Shown here one piece after another: positions 1-5,547 of a stretch of 6,785 nucleotides of DNA. A program made the translations under genes and the position numbers. Source of the DNA: Bacillota bacterium. GTDB lineage: Bacteria; Bacillota; Negativicutes; Sporomusales; Sporomusaceae. The notes beneath the pieces are model-generated. The model was not told the origin of the DNA. It was given only the letters and a program-made list of their open reading frames with translations, and made no database searches. Every line of letters begins with the position of its first letter. Position 1 is the first letter of the stretch. The stretch covers positions 1 to 6,785 of the forward strand of contig JAEWGR010000071.1 in the NCBI GenBank assembly GCA_023388195.1. The letters run 5' to 3'.

Positions 1-1
1 T

Positions 2-781
2 GGCGGCTACTGGTCCAATGGTGGTGTGGCCGATGGTTCTGTAAATGCCGGCCAGCGTAATGGCCAGATGTATGCCGAGGGCCTTGTGGGCGCTACTACT
101 GTTAAGGCCGGTAAATTTGATTACGGAGCAGCGTATGGTCTGATGGTGGCCCCGGGTCGAAAAGGCGTAGAGGGTGTTCAGTTCGCTGTGGGTGAAAAAT
201 CGAAAACTATCTTGACTTATGGGTATTTTAGGCACGGGTGGGCCGGCAATGCGACAAATCCATACCTTATTGCCTCCACAACCGATAATCGCTATGCGGC
301 TTTGGAGTATAATACCCCGCTGGCCGGGGACGCTAACTTTAAGGCTGCCTATCATAATATAACCAATGACGGCGCCGATTCGAAGCCCTTTTCTGATCAT
401 ATCAGACTGTGGGAAGTAGGGGCAGATAAGAGCATTGCCCAAGATCTGCAATTGTTTGCTACTTTTGGGCAATCAAACGCGTCCCAACAGAATAAAGCCT
501 ATATAGCCGGCCTTAATTACAAACGGGCTGAACTAAATAAACCCGGCTCTTATGGCCTTACGGCCCGGTATATCCGGGCCGAGGCAAAATCATCCATCGC
601 CCCTGATAATTATTGGGTTTCAAAGTACGACTGGGGACTGGAAGGCCCGGAGCTAAGCGGAATGGTGATGATAGATAAAAATGTTGGCATCACGTTTTGG
701 GCCTCGTCGCTGAAAGCAACAGATAACATTCATACCGGCAAACTAAATACTGTGAAAGCCGAATTTGACTTTTTCTTCTAA
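2..781 (+). CDS. Outer-membrane beta-barrel porin, C-terminal part (5' end outside window)
   Basis: The frame is open from base 2 with no stop, so this is the last 259 residues of a longer protein; the GTG at 26 is an internal Val codon, not a start. The visible part has no hydrophobic helix. It consists of alternating polar and aromatic stretches typical of transmembrane beta strands, separated by Gly/Asn/Asp-rich loops, and ends in VKAEFDFFF. A terminal aromatic residue is the usual signal for outer-membrane assembly by BamA. In Negativicutes such porins normally carry an N-terminal SLH domain that ties the outer membrane to the cell wall; that part is not visible here, so the SLH assignment is inference. 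No clear terminator follows directly after the stop; the first strong hairpins are at 903-943 and 995-1022. No functional link to the downstream genes is evident. Fold assignment is confident, substrate is unknown. Confidence 0.85.
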   Translation, partial: GGYWSNGGVADGSVNAGQRNGQMYAEGLVGATTVKAGKFDYGAAYGLMVAPGRKGVEGVQFAVGEKSKTILTYGYFRHGWAGNATNPYLIASTTDNRYAALEYNTPLAGDANFKAAYHNITNDGADSKPFSDHIRLWEVGADKSIAQDLQLFATFGQSNASQQNKAYIAGLNYKRAELNKPGSYGLTARYIRAEAKSSIAPDNYWVSKYDWGLEGPELSGMVMIDKNVGITFWASSLKATDNIHTGKLNTVKAEFDFFF

Positions 782-830
782 AGAAACAGCCGCAAAAGCG
801 TAAATTAATTGCAAGAATAGTATAAAAATA

Positions 831-859
831 TTGACAGGGCAGAGGTTATCCGCTACTCT
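831..859 (+). promoter_or_regulatory. Candidate sigma-A promoter for the DUF2284-DUF1638 unit
   Basis: A perfect -35 box TTGACA (831-836) is followed after 17 bases by TACTCT (854-859), a poor -10 match. AT-rich sequence with overlapping TATA steps continues to about 879, so the true -10 could be shifted. Transcription would start near 866 and give a leader of about 230 bases before the ATG at 1096. The -35 is convincing, the -10 is not. Confidence 0.5.
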
Positions 860-865
860 ATATCT

Positions 866-1022
866 AGATGTATATATAAGAGGCGGCCTGGCTTGTGCCA
901 AGTCCTACAGGACGCCGGCAGAAGCTGCCTGTGCCCTGTAGGATATAGCCGGTCTTACTTATGCCAGAAACGGAGAGGCTTTCTGATTATGTACAAAGAA
1001 GATTGCCTTGGCAATCTTCTTT
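866..1022 (+). promoter_or_regulatory. Structured 5' leader, possible attenuator or riboswitch of unknown class
   Basis: Four hairpins can be drawn in order. The first is a small TGGC/GCCA hairpin (889-892 with 897-900). The second is a long imperfect stem 903-943: 9 bp TCCTACAGG/CCTGTAGGA, a mismatch, 3 bp, a mismatch, 5 bp GGCAG/CTGCC and an AAG loop. The third is CAGAAA/TTTCTG (965-970 with 980-985). The last is the palindrome 995-1022. In addition, TGCCAAG at 896-902 is fully complementary to CTTGGCA at 1007-1013. That 7-bp pairing would compete both with the first small hairpin and with the last hairpin, as in a terminator/antiterminator switch. I recognise no cobalamin, SAM, T-box or other known riboswitch consensus. 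The pairings are seen directly; the regulatory role is inference, and part of the structure could simply be the porin terminator. Confidence 0.4.
995..1022. terminator. 13-bp perfect palindrome, terminator-like
   Basis: AAAGAAGATTGCC (995-1007) is the exact reverse complement of 1010-1022, with TT at the centre. Read on the plus strand, the core GATTGCC/GGCAATC is followed by TTCTTTC and preceded by an A-rich stretch, so it resembles an intrinsic terminator able to work in both directions. It stands 73 bases before the ATG at 1096, so it could end porin read-through or attenuate the downstream unit. Confidence 0.55.
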
Positions 1023-1031
1023 CACCTGTTG

Positions 1032-1046
1032 CAATATACCGGCAGC
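1032..1046 (-). repeat. Copy of GCTGCCGG-TATTG-type motif upstream of the DUF2284 gene
   Basis: The minus strand reads GCTGCCGGTATATTG. This matches the motif at 3684-3700 and 4252-4268 (GGCTGCCGG[T/C]TATTGTA) except for one extra base in the AT part. It lies 50 bases upstream of the ATG at 1096, comparable to the placement of the element ahead of the first methyltransferase. GCCGG is common in this DNA, so chance is possible. Confidence 0.3.
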
Positions 1047-1095
1047 GTGACGTTGTATCTGTGGTGAGATGCTTTTGAGGCGGGGGAGGAAGAAT

Positions 1096-1662
1096 ATGGG
1101 AGTAAGTTTCAGCGATTTAGTGCAGACCGCATTATCGGCAAAGGCTGACCATGCCGCAATTGCCGAAGTAGCCAACATCAAATTTGTTGAGGATTTTAGA
1201 AAAGCCTGTGAGCAGAATGTATGCCGGAAATACAACACGAATTGGGTCTGTCCTCCTGCTGTCGGGTCGTTTGCTGAATTAAGAGCCCAGGCCTGCCGGT
1301 ATCAATACGGGCTTTTGTTTCAAACTGTCCACCAAATGAAAAGCTCTTTTGACTGGAACGGTATGGTGGCGGCGAAAAAAATCCATGATGGTGTATTCCG
1401 GGAGCTGTTGGACCGGGTGAAGAAGGATTACAAACTGCAGGGGATTTTGCCCTTGAATGCCGGGGCCTGTGAGTACTGTGAAAAATGCGCCTACCTGGAT
1501 AATAAACCATGCCGGTTTCCGGAGGAAGCCTTTGCCTCGGTGGAAGCTTATGGGATTGATGTCATTAACCTGGAAAAAACGTGTGGGATTCCTTATTATA
1601 ACGGTAAGAACACCGTATCTTATGTTGGACTAATCCTGTTTAATCTAGAAGGTGAGCACTAA
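1096..1662 (+). CDS. DUF2284 family cysteine-rich, probable metal or Fe-S binding protein
   Basis: The protein has 188 residues and looks cytoplasmic, with no signal peptide or membrane segment. I chose the ATG at 1096 because GGGGGAGGA ends five bases before it; the in-frame ATG at 1069 has no comparable site. Nine cysteines stand out: C38, C43 and C52 in an N-terminal cluster (C-x4-C-x8-CPP), C67, then C125-x2-C128-x2-C131-x7-C139 followed by Arg-Phe-Pro, and C163 in KTCGIPYY. The CxxCxxC...C block resembles a ferredoxin 4Fe-4S cluster motif. DUF2284 proteins are described only as predicted metal-binding proteins and occur often near corrinoid methyltransferase genes; that neighbourhood recurs here. 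The gene is followed after one base by the DUF1638 gene, so the two are almost surely co-transcribed and possibly translationally coupled. Family call is confident, biochemical role is unknown; an electron-transfer or corrinoid-reactivation role is speculation. Confidence 0.85.
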   Translation: MGVSFSDLVQTALSAKADHAAIAEVANIKFVEDFRKACEQNVCRKYNTNWVCPPAVGSFAELRAQACRYQYGLLFQTVHQMKSSFDWNGMVAAKKIHDGVFRELLDRVKKDYKLQGILPLNAGACEYCEKCAYLDNKPCRFPEEAFASVEAYGIDVINLEKTCGIPYYNGKNTVSYVGLILFNLEGEH

Positions 1663-1663
1663 G

Positions 1664-2380
1664 ATGAGCCGGCAGCAGGGGATGAAGTCTCTTATTATTA
1701 CTTGCCGTACCATTCAGGCTGAGGTTGATAAGGTTATTGAACAGACAGACTGTGGTTTCCCGGTGATTTATCTGGAATCGGCTTTGCATAACGAACCGGA
1801 TAAGCTGAGGGGAGTTCTGCAGGAGGTGTTGAACCGGGTCAGCAATGTTGAGCAGGTCCTGGTGGTGATGGGCTATTGCGGCAATGCAATCTTGGGGCTT
1901 AAACCGGAGGGATTTAGGCTCGTTATCCCCCGGGCCGACGACTGCATTACTATGTTGCTGGGGTCGCAGCACAAGCGGGCTGAAGTGCAAAGAACCATGC
2001 CAACCTATTTCCTGTCCAGCGGTTGGCTTACAAGCTGGGAACAAATGGAGAGAACCATATTCGAAGAATACGAACGGACGATCAAGCGGTATGGCCGGGA
2101 AAAGGCGGATAAGATCTTACGGATTACCTTTAAGCATTATAAACGAATAGGCTTAATTGATACAGGCGAATTTCCGTTGGCTGAACTGATGGCCAAAGCC
2201 CAGGTCCATGCCGATTTCCTGCAGCTGAAATGCGAGGTTATTCCGGGAACCCTGGACTATCTGCGTAAATTTCTGTCCGGTCCCTGGGATCAGGATTTTA
2301 TCGTCATACATCCGGGCGAGACCATTACGATGGAGCATTTATTTGGTAAAGAAGCAGAAGAGAAGAAGCATGGGCGCTGA
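1664..2380 (+). CDS. DUF1638 family protein, accessory to corrinoid methyltransferase loci
   Basis: The protein has 238 residues counted from the ATG at 1664, which has AAGGTGAG seven bases upstream and begins one base after the previous stop codon. A GTG at 1652 (overlapping the upstream gene) and an ATG at 1682 (protein starting MKSLIITC) are alternatives; the family homology probably begins at the latter. Recognisable DUF1638 features are LIITCRTI near the N-terminus (C14), VMGYCGNAILGL (C72), PRADDCITMLLGS (C94) and the C-terminal PGT...DFIVIHPGETI. The three cysteines with nearby Asp and His residues could bind a metal, but no function has been demonstrated to my knowledge. The family is typically found beside URO-D-type methyltransferases and corrinoid proteins, which agrees with the genes at 4325-6687. 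The last five codons form one arm of the hairpin 2361-2398. Confidence 0.86.
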   Translation: MSRQQGMKSLIITCRTIQAEVDKVIEQTDCGFPVIYLESALHNEPDKLRGVLQEVLNRVSNVEQVLVVMGYCGNAILGLKPEGFRLVIPRADDCITMLLGSQHKRAEVQRTMPTYFLSSGWLTSWEQMERTIFEEYERTIKRYGREKADKILRITFKHYKRIGLIDTGEFPLAELMAKAQVHADFLQLKCEVIPGTLDYLRKFLSGPWDQDFIVIHPGETITMEHLFGKEAEEKKHGR

Positions 2381-2398
2381 CAGGCCCATGCTTCTTCT
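2361..2398. terminator. Bidirectional terminator between convergent genes, overlapping the DUF1638 stop
   Basis: AGAAGAAGCATGGGC (2361-2375) is exactly complementary to 2384-2398, a 15-bp perfect stem with an 8-base loop. The plus-strand descending arm ends CTTCTTCT, and on the minus strand the stem is followed by CTTCTGCTTCTTT, so both directions have a pyrimidine-rich tail but no long T run. It sits between the 3' ends of the plus-strand DUF1638 gene and the minus-strand LysR gene and includes the stop codon of the former. Confidence 0.7.
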
Positions 2399-2442
2399 AA
2401 ACTTTACATACATGATATCGGTATATCGTTTTTGTGCCCACG

Positions 2443-3453
2443 TTACCGGCAATTAACCCCTAAAGACAGCCTGGCGCCCGGACGCTGCGGCAGGGATGAT
2501 TCATTCGGCGGACAGAACATATCATTATCATTAAATGGCGGCAGACCCATGCTGTTCTGATAAAACTGAATGGCGCTTTTGGCTTTATTGAGAAACAGGG
2601 GGATGGCCGGATTACGGTTTGTTCTTCGCCAGGAAGCAACCATTTCAACCTGCGCGTCATCGCCTTCCAGTTTAAGAAAGCGGAGATTGGGACTGGCATA
2701 AGGTTTGGTGGTGAAATAGGGGAGAATGGCGATGCCTTCGCCTGACTCGACCAGTGTGAGTAAGATCTCGGTCAGAAAAGGACGCTCCACAAAATTTGGT
2801 GTAAAGCCTCTGTTGTTACACAGGCGCAGGGTAAAATCATAAGGGCAGGGAGCCACTTCGCGATTAAGAACAACAAAGGGTTCCCGGGCGATAAGCGCTA
2901 AATCCAATTGCGGTTCATTCGCCAAAGGATGGTCATTTGGCATTACGAAACATTCCACATCCCAATAGAGTGTCTGCCAGACGACCTTAGGGGTGTTTTG
3001 CAAGGCTACCGACATTGTCAGGCCGACATCCACATCGCCCCGTTCTAATGCCAGGTTCAGGCTGCCCCAGCTAAATTGCTTCAGGATTAATTTGATTTTG
3101 GGATAGGAGCTGCGAAAGTCTTTAACTAACTTAGGCAAATAGTGTTTGGTATGGGATTCCAAAAAGCCGATTTTTATCGTACCGGCAAAACCGGAAGCGG
3201 TATGGCGGGCTTTTTTTATTGCTTCCTCTGAGGCCGCAATAATAAATTTAGCTTCCTTCAAAAAAACCTGGCCGGCTTCTGTTAACTGAACAGAATGGGA
3301 ATTTCTCGCAAATAATTTGACATCAAGCTGTTTTTCTAAGTCTGCGATTTGTAAACTTACTGCTGATTGTGTGAGGTATAAGTGGCGGGCAGCTTCGGTA
3401 AAATTTAACCGTTCGGCGACACAGTTGAATATTTCCAATTGTCGAATGTCCAT
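2443..3453 (-). CDS. LysR-type transcriptional regulator
   Basis: The protein has 336 residues. The ATG (3451-3453) is preceded by a near-perfect AGGAGGAG (3457-3464), which fixes the start. Residues 1-60 form the winged helix-turn-helix: MDIRQLEIF, then LNFTEAARHLYLTQSAVSLQIADLEKQL and the wing up to QLTEAG. About residues 90-295 form the periplasmic-binding-protein-like effector domain, opening GTIKIGFLES and containing ERGDVDVGLT and VESGEGIAILP. The C-terminus from about residue 300 is a Pro/Asn-rich tail that makes the protein some 35 residues longer than the usual 290-300. It probably controls a neighbouring module: the URO-D methyltransferase genes lie on the opposite strand beyond its 5' end, and the DUF2284-DUF1638 unit converges on its 3' end. 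The effector is unknown. Its own promoter overlaps a dyad, suggesting autoregulation. Family call is very safe, target genes are inference. Confidence 0.95.
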   Translation of the reverse strand: MDIRQLEIFNCVAERLNFTEAARHLYLTQSAVSLQIADLEKQLDVKLFARNSHSVQLTEAGQVFLKEAKFIIAASEEAIKKARHTASGFAGTIKIGFLESHTKHYLPKLVKDFRSSYPKIKLILKQFSWGSLNLALERGDVDVGLTMSVALQNTPKVVWQTLYWDVECFVMPNDHPLANEPQLDLALIAREPFVVLNREVAPCPYDFTLRLCNNRGFTPNFVERPFLTEILLTLVESGEGIAILPYFTTKPYASPNLRFLKLEGDDAQVEMVASWRRTNRNPAIPLFLNKAKSAIQFYQNSMGLPPFNDNDMFCPPNESSLPQRPGARLSLGVNCR

Positions 3454-3503
3454 AAACTCCTCCTAAATAGAATATATGGAGAGTTAAATATGCGAGAATA
3501 TTA

Positions 3504-3527
3504 AGTAAATTATAATGCAAATTTACT
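3504..3527. promoter_or_regulatory. Perfect 8-8-8 dyad over the lysR -10 box, candidate autoregulatory operator
   Basis: AGTAAATT (3504-3511) and AATTTACT (3520-3527) are exact inverted repeats with an 8-base spacer. The minus-strand -10 box of the LysR promoter (3509-3514) lies inside it. LysR-type regulators usually repress their own gene from a site overlapping the promoter. The spacing is not the classic T-N11-A box, and the region is AT-rich, so the assignment is tentative. Confidence 0.45.
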
Positions 3528-3537
3528 ATGTTTACAA
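3509..3537 (-). promoter_or_regulatory. Sigma-A-type promoter of the LysR gene
   Basis: On the minus strand TTGTAA (complement of 3532-3537) is followed by a 17-base spacer and a perfect TATAAT (complement of 3509-3514). Transcription would start near 3502, giving a leader of about 50 bases before the ATG at 3453. Spacing and -10 are ideal; the -35 matches four of six positions. Confidence 0.7.
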
Positions 3538-3644
3538 TGGTCGAACACAGTAAGCGGTAATAGGGTATTTTTATGGTCCTCTTATTCTGTATTTATCTAT
3601 ATGCAAGAGTTGTGCCAAACAATATGCAGCGGATAAGCCAACTT

Positions 3645-3686
3645 GCCAATACATTTTGATGAATTTTGTCATCAAAATGTATTGGC
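3645..3686. repeat. 18-bp perfect inverted repeat (hairpin)
   Basis: Bases 3645-3662 (GCCAATACATTTTGATGA) are exactly complementary to 3669-3686, leaving a six-base loop ATTTTG. There is no T run after it on either strand, so it is not a standard intrinsic terminator. It could be a regulatory hairpin, an RNA-stability element or a short palindromic repeat. It ends in GGC of the recurring motif copy that follows (3684-3700). Confidence 0.6.
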
Positions 3687-3700
3687 TGCCGGTTATTGTA
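3684..3700 (+). repeat. Direct-repeat copy 1 of GGCTGCCGG[T/C]TATTGTA
   Basis: GGCTGCCGGTTATTGTA at 3684-3700 matches 4252-4268 at 16 of 17 positions, 568 bases apart. The two copies bracket the gene-poor part of the intergenic region. This is compatible with two binding sites for one regulator or with an old duplication or insertion; which one cannot be decided here. Confidence 0.5.
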
Positions 3701-3716
3701 AGTAGGTTAGCTAATC

Positions 3717-3765
3717 TAGATAGATGAAAAAATGCATCAAAATGATGCGTTTTTTCATCTATCTA
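3717..3765. terminator. 22-bp hairpin, probable bidirectional intrinsic terminator
   Basis: Bases 3717-3738 pair with 3744-3765 with a single G-T wobble and an AAAAT loop. The core GCATC/GATGC is preceded by AAAAAAT and followed by GTTTTTT, the A-tract/T-tract arrangement of a bidirectional intrinsic terminator. No gene ends immediately beside it on either strand, so the transcript it would stop is unidentified. Confidence 0.65.
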
Positions 3766-3913
3766 TTAGAATCAGACAGTAGGCTGAAATTGCCTGTGTA
3801 CCGCCTGTTGCTGCCCTTATGCATGCGCATACGTACCTGTTCTGCGAGCATACTAAACCACGCCCTTCTTTCTCATTTATTTACTGACAGCCCTTTTTCA
3901 AACCCCCGGAACG

Positions 3914-4117
3914 GTGCCGGTGCCGCTGAAAACGGTGCTGTCAAATTATATAACCTTAACGGTATTCGGTATTATCATGGGGTACAGCTATAAAGTACTG
4001 GACACGGCAGTTAAGCAGCAGCGTCCCCTGTCGTTCCTGGCGCAGCCTGCGGCCAAACACCCCGGTGATGATAAGGGCCGGCAGTGCCCTGGCAGCGAAG
4101 ATACAGATGACATATAG
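3914..4117 (+). CDS. Doubtful small ORF, possible single-pass membrane protein
   Basis: A GTG at 3914 opens a 67-codon frame ending in TAG at 4115-4117. Residues from about 9 to 28 (LSNYITLTVFGIIMGYSYKV) could form one membrane segment, followed by a charged, Gln/Lys-rich tail. In its favour, a classical terminator begins ten bases after the stop and the codons resemble those of the neighbouring genes. Against it, there is no convincing ribosome binding site at GTG 3914 or at the next GTG, 3920, and the frame is open upstream only to 3857, with no ATG in that part. I do not recognise a family. It may be a real small gene with an unusual start, or the 3' remnant of a decayed gene. Confidence 0.3.
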   Translation: MPVPLKTVLSNYITLTVFGIIMGYSYKVLDTAVKQQRPLSFLAQPAAKHPGDDKGRQCPGSEDTDDI

Positions 4118-4126
4118 GCTATTGCC

Positions 4127-4149
4127 ACCGCACTTACAGTGCGGTTTTT
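4127..4149 (+). terminator. Classical Rho-independent terminator
   Basis: ACCGCACT (4127-4134) pairs perfectly with AGTGCGGT (4138-4145), with a TAC loop, and the stem runs into five T (4145-4149). The T run is only on the plus strand, so it ends a plus-strand transcript from 3766-4120 and insulates the methyltransferase gene from it. Confidence 0.85.
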
Positions 4150-4251
4150 ATATTCTTTCAGACCACATTGGTTTTTTTTATGGCTGTGATGAGAAACGTG
4201 AATTTCCATCTGCAGCTGTTACCCCTTAATATAAAGATAGGTCATTATGTA

Positions 4252-4297
4252 GGCTGCCGGCTATTGTATATAAACAATAACCGGGAAGGCTGGCAGC
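4252..4297. promoter_or_regulatory. Palindromic element with motif copies 2 and 3 upstream of the first methyltransferase gene
   Basis: CCGG-C-TATTGT (4257-4267) and ACAATA-A-CCGG (4274-4284) form an inverted repeat with one mismatch and the centre ATATAA. GCTGCC (4253-4258) is also complementary to GGCAGC (4292-4297). The plus-strand half is motif copy 2; the minus-strand half reads CCGGTTATTGT and is a third copy of the core. TATAAA (4269-4274) at the centre could be a -10 box, but I find no good -35 upstream (TATGTA at 17 bases), as expected of an activator-dependent promoter. The element ends 27 bases before the ATG at 4325. Binding by the LysR protein is a guess. Confidence 0.45.
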
Positions 4298-4324
4298 ATG
4301 AATTCAGGTAAGGGGGAGAAAGTT

Positions 4325-5431
4325 ATGAAAACACCGCAAGAGTTGCTGCAGGAGCGGAAAGAAAGAATAAGAAAAGCGGTAGCACTGGAACAAACGGATC
4401 GCACGCCGGTAGTTACCCTGGCTGATGGTTTCTGTGCCACCCACATGGGGGTCAAGCTGTCGGATTTTTGTTCAAGCCTCAAAGCTTCCAACAAGGTAAT
4501 GGTGGACTCTATAAAAGAGCTGGGAGACATAGACGGGTTTGATTCGGCCTTTGCGGCTGCACTCCTGTTTCCTTTGGGTTTTATGACCAATATTAAGCTG
4601 CCGGGCCGGGATTTGGCTGACGATGTCGTATGGCAGCTTGACGAAAAAGAGGTCATGACGGTTGAGGATTACGACACGATTTTAAATAAGGGCTGGACCC
4701 CCTTTATGCAGGATTACGTGGCGAACCGGCTGAATGTCCAGTTTGATGCAATCATGGCGGAACTGGCCGATACCCCGCAAATGGTTAAAAATTTTGAGGA
4801 TGCCGGTTATGTGGTATATTCACCGCTTGTTATCAATCTGGTGAATGAGCTGCTTAGCGGCGGCCGTTCCATGCCTAAGTTCATTCAGGATCTGTATAAG
4901 CGGGCCGACAAGGTCGAGGCGGTGCTGGATGTTATCCAGCAAGAGGTTCTGGTTAACATGCGCAAACAGATCCGCGCGACCAATTCTTCGTATGTGTTCA
5001 TCTCACCGGCCCGGGGCGCAAGTGAATTCTTTTCGCGCAAGCTGTGGGAACGCTTTGTCTGGAAATATTTAAAGCAGGTAGCTGATGTCATTATTGAAGA
5101 AGGCGCGGTCATTAACTTCCATATTGATTCCAACTGGGAACGAGATTTGGAATATTTTAAGGATTTCCCGGTCGGCAAATGTGTATTTGAAACCGACGGA
5201 GCCACCAATATCTATAAGATAAAGGAGGTTCTTGGCAGCCGGATGTGCATTAAGGGCGATGTGCCTGCGGCCTTGTTTACCCTGGGCACACCTGACGATG
5301 TATATAATTACAGCACAAAATTAATCCGGGATATGGGGCCGGGCTTTATTCTGGCGTCAGGCTGCGCCGTACCGGTCAATGCCAAGGTGGAAAATGTCAA
5401 GGCTATGATCGCCGCTGCAACCGGCAAATAA
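4325..5431 (+). CDS. URO-D superfamily (MtaA/CmuA-like) corrinoid-dependent methyltransferase, paralogue 1
   Basis: The protein has 368 residues and is cytoplasmic. The ATG at 4325 is preceded by AAGGGGGAG at normal spacing; the in-frame ATG at 4298 lacks a site. It belongs to the uroporphyrinogen-decarboxylase superfamily by its overall length and C-terminal blocks: FHIDSNW (266-271), DGATNIYKIKEVLG, GDVPAALFTLG (311-321) and SGCAVPVNAK (345-354). True HemE carries an N-terminal Met-Arg-Gln-Ala-Gly-Arg substrate motif, absent here, so this is not a haem enzyme. In MtaA and CmuA zinc is held by His-X-Cys plus a distal Cys; here H266-X-D268 and C347 lie at matching spacing, with Asp for the first Cys. 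The likely job is methyl transfer between a methylated substrate, or a methyl acceptor, and a corrinoid protein, possibly in O-demethylation, but the substrate is unknown. It shares KLPGRDLADD...DYD...KG (91-123) with its neighbour. HemE is the misannotation to avoid. Confidence 0.88.
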   Translation: MKTPQELLQERKERIRKAVALEQTDRTPVVTLADGFCATHMGVKLSDFCSSLKASNKVMVDSIKELGDIDGFDSAFAAALLFPLGFMTNIKLPGRDLADDVVWQLDEKEVMTVEDYDTILNKGWTPFMQDYVANRLNVQFDAIMAELADTPQMVKNFEDAGYVVYSPLVINLVNELLSGGRSMPKFIQDLYKRADKVEAVLDVIQQEVLVNMRKQIRATNSSYVFISPARGASEFFSRKLWERFVWKYLKQVADVIIEEGAVINFHIDSNWERDLEYFKDFPVGKCVFETDGATNIYKIKEVLGSRMCIKGDVPAALFTLGTPDDVYNYSTKLIRDMGPGFILASGCAVPVNAKVENVKAMIAAATGK

Positions 5432-5547
5432 CCGCAGCATATTTTAATTATCGATGGGCCAATAAAGAGAATCAATTTTCGAAAAGATAATATTTACAAG
5501 ATCATATTTACGTTATCATGTTAACTGAAAGATAAGGAGTGGAACAA

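Larger units (their letters stand above)
3454..4324. other. Long gene-poor intergenic region between lysR-type gene and first methyltransferase gene
   Basis: This 871-base stretch separates divergent genes. It holds the LysR promoter and dyad (3504-3537), two large hairpins (3645-3686 and 3717-3765), a doubtful small ORF (3914-4117), an intrinsic terminator (4127-4149) and the palindromic element before the methyltransferase gene (4252-4297). I see no gene, tRNA or clear plus-strand promoter in 3538-3644, and nothing recognisable in 3766-3913. The presence of plus-strand terminators implies that at least one short transcript is made here, either a small RNA, a small gene or the remnant of a lost gene. 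Confidence 0.6.

Noticed and set aside
866..1022. Cobalamin riboswitch in the leader
   Set aside because: The corrinoid context made this attractive, but the conserved B12 box (GCCAGGAGACCTGCC-like) is absent; the closest stretch near 963-980 does not match.
893..1078. 61-codon plus-strand ORF in the leader
   Set aside because: It runs through the hairpins at 903-943 and 995-1022, has no ribosome binding site, and its composition is explained by the RNA structure.
1640..2044. 134-codon minus-strand ORF opposite the DUF1638 gene
   Set aside because: It is antisense to a well-supported gene with recognisable family motifs; it shows no protein-like features of its own.
3724..3993. 89-codon plus-strand ORF beginning MKKCIKMM
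   Set aside because: Its start lies inside the terminator hairpin 3717-3765, there is no ribosome binding site, and the sequence after the first 20 residues looks random; it also overlaps the better frame at 3914-4117.
4261..4656. 131-codon minus-strand Ser-rich ORF opposite the first methyltransferase
   Set aside because: Shadow of the coding frame at 4325-5431; Ser-rich composition is typical of antisense reading.
5493..5519. Promoter in the gap between the two methyltransferase genes (TTTACA, TATCAT)
   Set aside because: The spacer is only 15 bases and the -10 match is weak in an AT-rich gap; co-transcription is simpler.
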